Source of the DNA: CAYJAD01 sp964372165
GTDB taxonomy: Bacteria > Desulfobacterota > Desulfovibrionia > Desulfovibrionales > Desulfovibrionaceae
Length of the DNA: 64,000 bases
Direction: 5' to 3'
Assembly (NCBI GenBank): GCA_964372165.1
Contig: CAYJPT010000001.1
Location: 6,600-70,599, forward strand
Part shown: piece by piece, positions 27,355 to 36,162 of the stretch
How the letters are laid out: every line of letters begins with the position of its first letter
How positions within the stretch are numbered: the first letter of the stretch is position 1
Position numbers and translations under genes: made by a program
The notes under the pieces: generated by a model
Databases searched by the model: none
What the model saw: the letters and a program-made list of their open reading frames with translations, nothing else
What the model was told of the DNA's origin: nothing

Positions 27355-27390
27355 TAAGCTGGCTATTTATAATATCAAAAATGCTTTCGA

Positions 27391-28239
27391 TTATTGTTCA
27401 ATGGCGAATATATTGCTATAAATAAGCTTTTTATCACTATCTTTTACTTCTATAATAAGTTGTGCATTAAAAAGATCATGCTCTTGCACTATATCAGCAA
27501 AAAAAACTGCTTTCTTCCAACGTAAAATTTTATAGCTACCAACATTATTCGGAGTTAATGTTAAAGGCACTGTATCGCCAGAAGCTAAGCTCAAAATACA
27601 AAAAACAGTGCCCGAAAGACTAGTTTCACCAGGATTACGCAAGTCCAATGAGATCCTTAACCTTCTTGGCGCAATCAATCGACTTTGTACATTTTCTACT
27701 AAGATTACTCCAACATCTACAACAGGGAATTCCTCATGCCCCGGACCATCTTGTAGTACTGCCTCATCCACTTCTACATCCGGACCATGCTCTGTTATTT
27801 GCTCAGTAATCTTTTTCGTAGTATCTTCATTTTCTACTTTCTTGACAGCGCTATTTTTTTCTTCAGCCTTGCCTTGCTTGCTTTCATTGTTCGCAACATT
27901 ATCTTGCAAATTAAATTGATTTTGCGCGATTCTGCCTTCAATATTAGTATCATGTTCAAGTAAGGCTTCAAGGGTGGTCAAGCGTTTTACTGTAAACTCA
28001 TTTTCTTTATTAATATTTTCTAAGCTTAAATTTTTCTGTTTCAGCAATACATTATCTTGCCATAAAATATAAGCGCCCCACCCAACAAAACCTGCTATTA
28101 TAGGAAAAAGCAAGAATAAAACTACAGTAGTATAAAACAAAGAGCGTCGGACACGATAGCGTTTAGTTTCACCACTATCGCGCATTATTAACAAATTTAA
28201 TTTTTCACCTGATACACTCATGCTTTTTACCTTCAACAT
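27391..28239 (-). CDS. Single-pass membrane protein with acidic linker and C-terminal beta domain
   Basis: The 282-residue protein has a basic cytoplasmic N-terminus, one transmembrane helix (about 33-57), a short coiled coil (about 60-85), an acidic low-complexity linker (about 105-165) and a C-terminal beta-rich domain (about 170-282, RLRISLDLRNPGETSLSG). That order suits an inner-membrane anchor presenting a periplasmic domain. Its ATG overlaps the stop of the L,D-transpeptidase gene by one base; an alternative start at 28221 (MSVSGEKL) has GAAGG upstream. Translational coupling suggests the two work together at the cell wall. The family is not recognised. Confidence 0.7.
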   Translation of the reverse strand: MLKVKSMSVSGEKLNLLIMRDSGETKRYRVRRSLFYTTVVLFLLFPIIAGFVGWGAYILWQDNVLLKQKNLSLENINKENEFTVKRLTTLEALLEHDTNIEGRIAQNQFNLQDNVANNESKQGKAEEKNSAVKKVENEDTTKKITEQITEHGPDVEVDEAVLQDGPGHEEFPVVDVGVILVENVQSRLIAPRRLRISLDLRNPGETSLSGTVFCILSLASGDTVPLTLTPNNVGSYKILRWKKAVFFADIVQEHDLFNAQLIIEVKDSDKKLIYSNIFAIEQ

Positions 28240-30119
28240 TAATCAGTTGGTGATGCCGCCCATTCTTCAAGTACTATGCGCCAGCTATCGCCATGTGGCG
28301 CAAGAATAAGAGTTTTTGTACCCTTATCACCTTTATTATTCTTATCACGGTATACTTGCATCATATCAGCACGCACACCTCTATCATCAAGCTGCACCCT
28401 AAGTCCACTGAGTTTAATTTCTGCAGGGGACGCATTGGCCCATAAGGCTTGTTTTTGCGCTGCAATGGCGGCCTTATCTCTTGCACCTTGTTTTGCATTT
28501 GGTGCATAATATGTCATGTAAGCTTTAACATTTGCAGCAAGCCAATCGGCACGCCAAGATGTAACAAATTTTGAAATTGAGGTGCTTATTTTTTCAAGGT
28601 ATGCAGCCTCCATACCCAAGCGTTTTGACTTCCACTCAGAGCCTACAATTTTCCACCTATTTTTATCATCAAGCTGCCAATAAAGGTACTCTTCACCTTC
28701 TATTACCTTTTTACCGGGTATATATATCAACCGCTTGCCAATAGTTAGCAAACTATCACCTCGCACAACCATTTGTACCTTACCGCTTATCATATCCAAC
28801 CACGGTGCTTTAAAGTAAACATCCATAGCATTTTTAAGCTCTGCAATATTTGCCGCCGGTACATTACGTACTTTGCCATATTTTCCAGTATTATAAAAAC
28901 CATAAAATGTTTTAGCATCTTTTGCTTGCCACGCTTTTGAGCGTGCATCGACATTTTTTTGGATAGTAGCAGAAACTTCGCTTGTTAAAATTATCCTGCC
29001 TTGAGCATTTACACTTGCTTGTGCCACCTGACTTTGCTTTGGTTTAGTAGCTTGTTCTACATTTTCTTCTGTTTCAGGCATTGAAAGAGGCGGTGGAACC
29101 GGCACTTCTTTTTGTACATCTGACGGTAAGGCATCGCTAACAATTGTTTGTGAAGCAGCCACAAGCTGACCTTTTTCATAAGCAGCTTGCATACCAACAT
29201 TACGTGGTATCCATTCCATACCTACAATTCTAAACTGGCCTCCTTTATCACGCTGCCAGTAAAGTCTGCGTACACCCTCTGTAGAAAGGTTTGGTGCACG
29301 ATAAAACTGCTCTGACCATGTAACCCAATAACCAGGTCCTTCAAGGACATGGACTTCTCTATTAAAAATATTTATCCAAGCAAGATGCTTGAATAAACGC
29401 TCTTTATTAGACTTAAATGCATTAAAACTTTCTGGCATTGCCTTAGAATAAGCACCTGCATCGTAAAAATCAAAAAATTTATCTGAGCGGCTTGCCCAGG
29501 CCCGTGTCCATTGCTCCATACGCAAACGTAAGTGTTTTGCTATACCTGAATCTTCCATGGGTACTTGTGAGGTATTTAGCGTCTCACCCACCACAACGGC
29601 CGTTCCTGGTAGAAGCATGGGCCCAACTTCAATAATATCTTTACGTTCAATGGCAATACAACCACGCGTATTTAATGGAATAATGTCGGCATCTTCACCC
29701 TTGCTATGTATCCAGATACCATAACCTGTTTTACCACGTAATTTATCAACAGGATTTGGATAATTTAACGTGTAAGCAACGCCGCCATACTCTTTAAAGT
29801 CCAGTCCTTTAGCTATTTTATATTCAATAAAGTAAACACCTTCTGGTGTACGTTTATCGTTTACAACTTGTTTATCACCTAGCACCTGTCCTGTAGTGCA
29901 GGGATAACTGAGTTTGAGTCTAAGTGGACTTTTTTTCTCATATAAATAAAATTTTTGTTCATTTTTATCTATAGCCACAATGCGCTGTGGCAAGGCGTAA
30001 TCATAAATACGCGCCTGCCAATCTTGAGCATAAGCAATTGAAAATGAGCCGCCAAAGCAACATATAGTCAAAGCCAAACTAAATTTATGAAAAAACGACA
30101 AGTATTTTTTATGCATCAT
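28239..30119 (-). CDS. L,D-transpeptidase with three NTF2-like repeats
   Basis: The 626-residue exported protein has a signal peptide (ends near SIAYAQ, residue 32). A YkuD domain (about 45-185) carries the catalytic pattern IWIHSKG then NTRGCIAIE, the Cys nucleophile and its His. Three NTF2-like repeats of the type found in Cds6/YkuD-associated regions follow (about 210-320, 385-500 and 515-625), each with an R-x-x-x-W-x-x-A-W type start and ending near a W-R-I-V-x-x-E-W-like strand. The YkuD domain makes 3-3 peptidoglycan crosslinks or attaches proteins to the wall. The triple repeat may sense or bind an envelope ligand. Confidence 0.9.
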   Translation of the reverse strand: MMHKKYLSFFHKFSLALTICCFGGSFSIAYAQDWQARIYDYALPQRIVAIDKNEQKFYLYEKKSPLRLKLSYPCTTGQVLGDKQVVNDKRTPEGVYFIEYKIAKGLDFKEYGGVAYTLNYPNPVDKLRGKTGYGIWIHSKGEDADIIPLNTRGCIAIERKDIIEVGPMLLPGTAVVVGETLNTSQVPMEDSGIAKHLRLRMEQWTRAWASRSDKFFDFYDAGAYSKAMPESFNAFKSNKERLFKHLAWINIFNREVHVLEGPGYWVTWSEQFYRAPNLSTEGVRRLYWQRDKGGQFRIVGMEWIPRNVGMQAAYEKGQLVAASQTIVSDALPSDVQKEVPVPPPLSMPETEENVEQATKPKQSQVAQASVNAQGRIILTSEVSATIQKNVDARSKAWQAKDAKTFYGFYNTGKYGKVRNVPAANIAELKNAMDVYFKAPWLDMISGKVQMVVRGDSLLTIGKRLIYIPGKKVIEGEEYLYWQLDDKNRWKIVGSEWKSKRLGMEAAYLEKISTSISKFVTSWRADWLAANVKAYMTYYAPNAKQGARDKAAIAAQKQALWANASPAEIKLSGLRVQLDDRGVRADMMQVYRDKNNKGDKGTKTLILAPHGDSWRIVLEEWAASPTD

Positions 30120-30132
30120 AGTCTACTCGCAA

Positions 30133-30693
30133 TTATTTTCTGCCAAGTTCAACTAACTCTTCACGGGTAAAAAGGGCCAAAAGCTCATAACCTGCATCTT
30201 TTAAAATTTCGCGTCCACCTTCTTGACGGTCAAGAATTGTGCAAACAGTAACTATATTTAATCCTGCTGCACGCACACGCTCACAAGCTTTTAGTAATGA
30301 GCCACCAGTTGTAACAACATCTTCAAGCATAGCCACAGCATCACCTGTATTAAAATTACCAAGACCCTCTACATATTGACCTGTACCGTGCCCTTTAGCC
30401 TCCTTGCGTACCAATAAACCTGCTAAAGGTCGACCAAGTTCATGCGAAATTACCGTTGTGGATGAAACCAAGGGGTCAGCCCCAAGAGTCATACCACCAA
30501 CACCCTTAATATCAACATTGGCCAGTAATTTATTAAAAAGTGAACCTATAAGCCAAGACCCCTCAGGATGCAAAGCTGTAACTCGGCAGTCAAAATAATA
30601 ATCACTACGGCGGCCGGAAGATAAAACAAAATCTCCCTCACGATATGATTTTTCAATCAAAATGCGCGCTAGGCGTTTTTTTAAGTCTTGCAT
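30133..30693 (-). CDS. pyrE: Orotate phosphoribosyltransferase
   Basis: The 186-residue protein converts orotate and PRPP to OMP in pyrimidine synthesis. Visible features are FVLSSGRRSDYYFDCR near the N-terminus, KEAKGHGTG in the flexible loop and the PRPP-binding motif VAMLEDVVTTGGSLLKA. It lies 12 bp after purB and 13 bp before the transpeptidase gene, so nucleotide and wall genes share a transcript. Confidence 0.95.
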   Translation of the reverse strand: MQDLKKRLARILIEKSYREGDFVLSSGRRSDYYFDCRVTALHPEGSWLIGSLFNKLLANVDIKGVGGMTLGADPLVSSTTVISHELGRPLAGLLVRKEAKGHGTGQYVEGLGNFNTGDAVAMLEDVVTTGGSLLKACERVRAAGLNIVTVCTILDRQEGGREILKDAGYELLALFTREELVELGRK

Positions 30694-30705
30694 AATATTT
30701 TCTTT

Positions 30706-32001
30706 CTAACTGTTGAAAACACGTGCAAAAATAGTGTCTTCATGACATAGGTAATAGTTTACATCAAAAAGTTCATTAAGGGCTTCAGCATTTAAATGAG
30801 CTGTAATATCTGCGTTATCTTTTACAATTTCAGTAAAATGAACTTGCCTTTCCCAACTTTGCATTGCACAGCCTTGCACCAATTCATAGGCTTTTTGACG
30901 AGGAAGACCCTTATCAATTAATGCTGTCAGTACACGCTGTGAATAATACAGACCAAGTGAGTGGTCCATATTTTTTTTCATACGCTCAGGCTTAACCACG
31001 AGATTTTTTAACAAATTTGTAAGCCTGTGCAAAATATAATCAGTAAGTATGGTTGAATCTGGCATAATAACACGTTCAACAGAAGAGTGACTAATATCGC
31101 GTTCATGCCATAAAGCTTGATTTTCCATAGCTGCCACCGCATTGCTACGCAAAAGGCGAGAAAGACCAGTCATATTTTCTGCTGAAATGGGATTTTTCTT
31201 ATGTGGCATGGCCGATGATCCCTTCTGCCCTTTGCCAAAACCTTCTTCAACCTCTAATACCTCGGTACGCTGTAAATGCCGCAACTCAACGCAAAGGCGC
31301 TCAATGCCACCACCAAGAATAGCAAGAGCAGTAAAAAACTGAGCATGGCGATCACGTTGGACTATTTGAGTTGAATGTACATCTACCTTTAAGCCCAAGT
31401 GTTGCATTGTTAATGCCTCAACCTCAGGGCTTAAAAAAGCATAAGTACCAACAGCACCGGATAATTTACCCACGCGGACAATCTCAACAGCGTCAATTAC
31501 ACGCTGTAAGTGACGTGAAAACTCCGCATAAAAACCAGCCATTTTGATACCAAAGCTTGTGGGTTCGGCATGTATGCCATGAGTACGCCCCATGCATACT
31601 GTACCCTTCCACTTATGAGCAATGTCATGTAAAGTTTGAAGCAATGACTTAATATCTTGTATAATTATCTCACCTGCCTCCATAAGTAAAACGGCATTGG
31701 CAGTATCTACAATATCTGAAGATGTGCAACCAAGATGAATATAACGTGCTTCTGCCCCAACATGCTCCTCAACCGAAGTCAAAAAAGCAATTACATCATG
31801 GCGTGTAGTTTCTTCAATTTCTAAAATACGATTAGTGTTAAAAGCTGCTTTTTTTCGTATAATTTCTATAACATCGTTAGGAATACGTCCAAGCTCATGC
31901 CAAGCTTCGCACACAGCAAGCTCCACCTTAAGCCACGCTTTATAGCGATTTTCAAGGGTCCAAATGGAACTCATGACTTCACGACTATATCTATCAATCA
32001 T
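30706..32001 (-). CDS. purB: Adenylosuccinate lyase
   Basis: The 431-residue enzyme acts twice in purine synthesis, on SAICAR and adenylosuccinate. It shows TSSDIVDTANAVLL, GRTHGIHAEPTSFG and the fumarase/aspartase-superfamily signature GSSAMPHKKNPI with the mobile-loop Ser. The length fits the short, Bacillus/Thermotoga-like class. GAGG precedes the ATG; fmdB ends 12 bp upstream. Confidence 0.95.
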   Translation of the reverse strand: MIDRYSREVMSSIWTLENRYKAWLKVELAVCEAWHELGRIPNDVIEIIRKKAAFNTNRILEIEETTRHDVIAFLTSVEEHVGAEARYIHLGCTSSDIVDTANAVLLMEAGEIIIQDIKSLLQTLHDIAHKWKGTVCMGRTHGIHAEPTSFGIKMAGFYAEFSRHLQRVIDAVEIVRVGKLSGAVGTYAFLSPEVEALTMQHLGLKVDVHSTQIVQRDRHAQFFTALAILGGGIERLCVELRHLQRTEVLEVEEGFGKGQKGSSAMPHKKNPISAENMTGLSRLLRSNAVAAMENQALWHERDISHSSVERVIMPDSTILTDYILHRLTNLLKNLVVKPERMKKNMDHSLGLYYSQRVLTALIDKGLPRQKAYELVQGCAMQSWERQVHFTEIVKDNADITAHLNAEALNELFDVNYYLCHEDTIFARVFNS

Positions 32002-32013
32002 AAAAAATCCTCT

Positions 32014-32433
32014 TTATACGGCAGTCTTAACTTTATTCTTTGATTCTTTTTTTGGTGCGGCAGTAGACTTTTTATCTGCGGCTACTTTTTTTGTTTTCAC
32101 ATTGTTACTACTTTTTTCTGCACCATTTGCTTTACTGTCTGAACCTTTGGCATCTGTAGACTTAGCCTTTTTACCACCATCAACGTCGCTATTCTTATTC
32201 TGGCTTGCAGTTTTATCCTGCTCTGTGTCGCCATTATTTTCTTGATTTTTACGGTTGCCATACTCTGTCACATACCAACCACCACCTTTAAGAACAAAGC
32301 TAGTATTTGATATAATTTGGATAGCTTGCGTACCACATTGGGGGCAAGGTGCTTCTTGTGCACCTTCATGACTCTTTACCCACTCTTCAAAAACATTATC
32401 ACATTGTGGGCAACTATATTCATAAATCGGCAT
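32014..32433 (-). CDS. FmdB-family zinc-ribbon protein with Lys-rich tail
   Basis: The start at 32433 gives the conserved MPIYEYSCPQC; a longer frame upstream is not supported. Residues 1-45 are the FmdB/CxxC_CxxC_SSSS ribbon with CPQC and later CPQCG, likely binding one zinc. The family regulates or accompanies amidase and formamidase genes in some bacteria and is otherwise uncharacterised. Residues 65-139 are a Lys/Asn/Ala/Ser low-complexity tail (KKVAADKKSTAAPKKESKNK), suggesting nucleic-acid or acidic-partner binding. Confidence 0.85.
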   Translation of the reverse strand: MPIYEYSCPQCDNVFEEWVKSHEGAQEAPCPQCGTQAIQIISNTSFVLKGGGWYVTEYGNRKNQENNGDTEQDKTASQNKNSDVDGGKKAKSTDAKGSDSKANGAEKSSNNVKTKKVAADKKSTAAPKKESKNKVKTAV

Positions 32434-32551
32434 AAAAAAATTCCCGTGGATTAAACCACAATAAACCACTAAAATAAAACATTTATAACGCAATAAAATT
32501 CATGCATAATTTAAATTTATTGCCAAAAAACCTAAGTTCAACTAAAGGCAT

Positions 32552-32577
32552 GGACCTGCCCCATAAAGAGCAGGTCC
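32552..32577. terminator. Hairpin downstream of the 37-residue basic peptide gene
   Basis: A perfect 8-bp GC-rich stem GGACCTGC/GCAGGTCC (32552-32559/32570-32577) lies 13 bp after the basic-peptide stop on the minus strand. There is no strong T-run, so it may be a weak terminator or an attenuator ahead of fmdB-purB-pyrE. Confidence 0.5.
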
Positions 32578-32589
32578 AAAAATACAAGG

Positions 32590-32703
32590 CTACTTCGCCT
32601 TTGCTTCAGCCTTAGCGTCGCGGATACGCTGTTTAATACGTTCTGCACGGCGTTTACGTCGTCTTGCCAATTCTTTGTGACGTTCAATCTTTTTTTGAGC
32701 CAT
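32590..32703 (-). CDS. 37-residue Arg/Lys-rich small protein
   Basis: ATG 32703 is preceded by AAGGAG (strong ribosome site, 8-9 nt spacing) and the frame runs 37 codons to TAG. The product begins MAQKKIERHKELARRRKR and continues as one basic, probably helical stretch (RRAERIKQRIRD, then Lys/Ala). It contains over a dozen Arg/Lys and no Cys. The strong ribosome site, clean stop and following hairpin argue that it is translated. A ribosome- or nucleic-acid-associated role would fit, but no family is recognised. Confidence 0.7.
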   Translation of the reverse strand: MAQKKIERHKELARRRKRRAERIKQRIRDAKAEAKAK

Positions 32704-32881
32704 TAGGGCTATCTCCTTCATAAATGTATTATGTTTACGCTTTACACATTCTTCTCTTTATCCAATAGTATATAAGCACTTCAATGTCTAGACTTTTTTG
32801 ATTTTTTTTTGTATTTATGGTACACAAAAAATTCGATTAAAATTTCAAAACATTTTAACACCAAAACTCATATATATAACT

Positions 32882-34132
32882 ATGCAAAATTTTAATTTTT
32901 TTCATAAAAAAACAACTTTGTTAATTGTCTGTAGTGCATTGTATATTTTTCTTTGTTGCATTATTTATGCTACGCCCACTTTAGCTATTGCTAAATCAAA
33001 TAACAACAAACAAGAAGAACTTCCATTTAAAACTTCACCCCTTGTACCCATAAGCAAAGCTGCTGCTACAAAACAAACAAAAGCATTAGATAAGGCACGT
33101 ATGGGGCTAAAATCTTGGACTGAACTTGCTCCAAGCCTGCAAGATTCATTAAATTATAGTAAGCGTTGGCCTCAAAATAGCAGCGCCATTGAACACCAAT
33201 ATATACCTTGGTCAAAAATTACTGCATCTTTGGAGCTGTTGATAAGCCTTTTGCCTCGCCTTGACAAAGAACCAGAACTTTTATCCAAACATTTTCAATG
33301 GTTTAAATTAAATCCAAGTTCGCATTTTACTGGCTATTATTCACCTGTCATCAAGGCAAGCCAAACCAAGAAACCAGGCTATACGGCACCAATTTATCGC
33401 TTGCCTGACGAGCTTGCACCTGAGCTTGCATACTGCCTTGCTAAACACAATTGCCCTGATACTGCTTTTACTAAAGTCATTCGTCCTGACCCTCCATTTT
33501 TTAGCCGTGAAGCCATAGATCTTGATAATGCTTTAGAAGGGCGCGGTCTTGAAATAGCATGGCTTGAACACCCTTTTGATGTGTATGCTTTAATGCTTCA
33601 AGGCTCTGGATATTTAGATTTTGATACTGGTACTGATAGGGCCGTACTGTTTGCTGGCTTTAACGGTCATCGAGGCGAAAGTATGGCCGGATACCTCATG
33701 CGCACAAAAAATGTACATAAAAGAGATGCAACCATCGAAGGCATGCGAGCATGGTGGGACAAAAATCCAAGCAAACGCAGAGCTTTTTTGCAAGCATCTG
33801 CAGGCTATGTATTTTTTCGCTATGGGCCAAGTGAGCCGCAAGCTACTATAGGTGGAAAACTTGTGCCTTGGGTAAGCTTAGCAGTTGATGCCAGAGTGTT
33901 GCCACTGGGTGGTATTTTGGCCTATGCCCTACCAACTAAGGGTACTGCTAAAGCTGGTGTCATTACAAGCGGTAACAATAGTATGCTCAATGGCTTAGGA
34001 CTTGCTCAAGACACAGGTGGTGCCATAAATTTATTGCGTATCGACCTATACGCCGGTAAGGGCGCAAAAGCCCATGATAAAGCCATGAGTGTTTATAACA
34101 AAGGGCAAATATGGCTTTTATTAAAACGTTAA
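32882..34132 (+). CDS. mltA: Membrane-bound lytic transglycosylase A (MltA)
   Basis: The start at 32882 opens a signal peptide with a long hydrophobic core ending near TLAIA; an upstream in-frame codon would place 28 unsuitable residues before it. The roughly 416-residue protein has the MltA barrel (FTGYYSPVIKAS, GRGLEIAWLEHPFD, GSGYLDF) and a C-terminal 3D domain (VDARVLPLGG, QDTGGAI, DLYAGKG with the catalytic Asp). It cleaves glycan strands to 1,6-anhydromuropeptides. No lipobox Cys is obvious at the cleavage point, so lipid anchoring is uncertain here. The ribosome site is weak. Confidence 0.88.
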   Translation: MQNFNFFHKKTTLLIVCSALYIFLCCIIYATPTLAIAKSNNNKQEELPFKTSPLVPISKAAATKQTKALDKARMGLKSWTELAPSLQDSLNYSKRWPQNSSAIEHQYIPWSKITASLELLISLLPRLDKEPELLSKHFQWFKLNPSSHFTGYYSPVIKASQTKKPGYTAPIYRLPDELAPELAYCLAKHNCPDTAFTKVIRPDPPFFSREAIDLDNALEGRGLEIAWLEHPFDVYALMLQGSGYLDFDTGTDRAVLFAGFNGHRGESMAGYLMRTKNVHKRDATIEGMRAWWDKNPSKRRAFLQASAGYVFFRYGPSEPQATIGGKLVPWVSLAVDARVLPLGGILAYALPTKGTAKAGVITSGNNSMLNGLGLAQDTGGAINLLRIDLYAGKGAKAHDKAMSVYNKGQIWLLLKR

Positions 34133-34187
34133 TCTAATTACATTGATGTCAACTTGCGCTTTATATTCAATTAAGGCATAATAAACG

Positions 34188-35087
34188 ATGCTTAAAAAAT
34201 CCACCTATATTCGGCGTTGGCTTTGGTTAGACATATTGCTAACCATTATCCTGTGCTTACTGGCTATTTCATTTTATAATTACGCTGTTAGTGCTGAAAG
34301 CACCCTGCCACAAAATTGGAAGTGGCATGAACTTGTTAAATACATTGGATGGATTGACGAGCAAGGCTGGCACATGGGACTTTTATTAAAGGGCCTAGCT
34401 ACCACATTGCGCCTTGGTATTTGGTCAGGAATTTTAGCTTTAATTATTGGGCTTGCCATGGGCATACAACTTGCTGCAAAACCCAATACAGTTTTAAGCC
34501 GTATACTATTTATGTTGGTAGTATTTTTTCGTAATACCCCACCGTTAATATTACTTTTCTTACTTTATTTTTTAACAAGTGAAAGCACATTGGCACTTTT
34601 TACCAATGCTATGCGTGAAGCACCACAAAGTGTGCAAAATGTAGTAGGATTTATTTTTGCAACACCTGAAAATATGGATCGCATGTTAGCTGCTGTTATC
34701 ACACTTGGTTGCTATCAAGGTGCGTATATTGCAGAAATTGTGCGCGCTGGCTTGCAGAGCTTACCTCAAGGTCAATGGGATGCAGCGGCAGCTCTTGGAT
34801 TTTCTCCAAGACAACAATTTTTTGGAGTTTTACTTCCACAATGCTTACCGCTTATGATACCTGCACTTGCTGGTCAATATGTTTCAATATTTAAAGATTC
34901 TGCGCTGGCTTCTCTTATTTCAGTTCCAGAGCTTACCTTTCAAGGAATGGAAATCATGGCTATTAGCCGCCTACCATTTGAAACATGGCTCTTAGTTGCA
35001 TTATTATATTTAATTATTTCTTTAGCATGCACTAATATATTTCACAGTATTGAGCGACGTTTGCGCTGGCATAAACACACACAGTAA
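34188..35087 (+). CDS. Polar amino-acid ABC transporter permease
   Basis: The 299-residue membrane protein belongs to the His/Glu/Gln/Arg/opine permease family. It has an N-terminal helix, then GLATTLRLGIWSGILA, the RNTPPLILLFLLYF segment, and the EAA loop EIVRAGLQSLPQGQWDAAAALG that contacts the ATPase, followed by SIFKDSALASLIS. No binding protein, second permease or ATPase is adjacent, so its partners must be encoded elsewhere. It follows mltA by 55 bp. Confidence 0.9.
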   Translation: MLKKSTYIRRWLWLDILLTIILCLLAISFYNYAVSAESTLPQNWKWHELVKYIGWIDEQGWHMGLLLKGLATTLRLGIWSGILALIIGLAMGIQLAAKPNTVLSRILFMLVVFFRNTPPLILLFLLYFLTSESTLALFTNAMREAPQSVQNVVGFIFATPENMDRMLAAVITLGCYQGAYIAEIVRAGLQSLPQGQWDAAAALGFSPRQQFFGVLLPQCLPLMIPALAGQYVSIFKDSALASLISVPELTFQGMEIMAISRLPFETWLLVALLYLIISLACTNIFHSIERRLRWHKHTQ

Positions 35088-35144
35088 CATTTTCAAAATA
35101 TTTTGAAATTGTAATCACGTTTTTCAAATATCTTTGAAAAAGTA

Positions 35145-36161
35145 TTAAGCAAAATGGTCAAAGCCACCTTGTGTGGGTATATCCTGCGCATTTAAAGATA
35201 TAGCCCCATCATCAGTAATACACCCAATGCCATAAGCTAAAGGCAGAGCGGCATATATTATTGGAAATAATTTTGGAGCGCATGCTCCTAAAAGAGCATA
35301 ATCTTCACCACCAAGCCAAGCCTCAACACTTGGGCATAAACCATATGTACGATTGTAACGCACAACTTCCTCATGCAACAGTGACTCCGGCAAAACAACT
35401 TGTGCACCTAAGTGACTTTGCAAACTACTGTCACCACCAAGTAAGCGTGGCAAATCTTTTGCTAAACCATCTGACAAATCCATAAGCACTGGGGGTCTTG
35501 CTTGTAACCCAAGGCGAGCAATGCTTAAACCGGCACGCACTAAGGGCTTTGGACGTAAATGTGTTGCACATGCAACTGGCCAATCGTCACTGGCTTTAAT
35601 CCCATGTGCTTCAAGTACACTAAGCCCCACCCTAGCTAAACCTACATGCCCTACCAAAAAAAGAGTATCCCCCGGCATGGCTCCACCACGCACCAAGAAT
35701 GTACTTTGATCTTCTTTGTTTGCCTTTAACGGCGATTTGGCACTTTCTCCCCAAATACTGATGCATACGCTTATTTGGTTTGAGCGTGCTATATCACCAC
35801 CTACAAGCACCATATTGTGCTCATGTGCCAAGGATGACATGCCATTAAAAAACTCATTTAGCCATTTTTCATCTACCTTGGGCGAAAGTCCAAGACACAA
35901 ACTAAATCCCAATGGATTTGCACCCATGGCAGCAATATCACTTATATTCACTGCCAAGGCTTTATAGCCAATGTCGCCAGCTTGAAAATAATCATGACGA
36001 AAGTGTATATCTTCAATAAAAAGATCACTGCTAAAGCAAAGGTTTTGATTAACACCCAAGACGGCACAATCGTCACCACGTCCCAAAATCAAAGAAGAAT
36101 GCTTATTTACAAAATACTTATCTACTATTTTCAAAACGTGATTTTCAGATAATAATGGCAC
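35145..36161 (-). CDS. thiL: Thiamine-monophosphate kinase
   Basis: Translation begins at GTG 36161, with GGAG 8 nt upstream inside the helicase gene end; the two genes are separated by a single base. The 338-residue PurM-like ATPase shows LGRGDDCAVL, SSDLFIEDIHF, ALAVNISDIAAMGA, LVGGDIAR and LMDLSDGLAKDL. It phosphorylates thiamine phosphate to thiamine pyrophosphate. SelD, a relative, is excluded: there is no N-terminal Cys/Sec Gly-rich segment. Confidence 0.92.
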   Translation of the reverse strand: MPLLSENHVLKIVDKYFVNKHSSLILGRGDDCAVLGVNQNLCFSSDLFIEDIHFRHDYFQAGDIGYKALAVNISDIAAMGANPLGFSLCLGLSPKVDEKWLNEFFNGMSSLAHEHNMVLVGGDIARSNQISVCISIWGESAKSPLKANKEDQSTFLVRGGAMPGDTLFLVGHVGLARVGLSVLEAHGIKASDDWPVACATHLRPKPLVRAGLSIARLGLQARPPVLMDLSDGLAKDLPRLLGGDSSLQSHLGAQVVLPESLLHEEVVRYNRTYGLCPSVEAWLGGEDYALLGACAPKLFPIIYAALPLAYGIGCITDDGAISLNAQDIPTQGGFDHFA

Positions 36162-36162
36162 T

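Noticed and set aside
35145..36161. SelD (selenophosphate synthetase), attractive because of the nearby selenoprotein
   Set aside because: The motifs are those of ThiL (LGRGDDCAVL, SSDLFIEDIHF, ALAVNISDIAAMGA); the SelD N-terminal Cys/Sec loop is missing.
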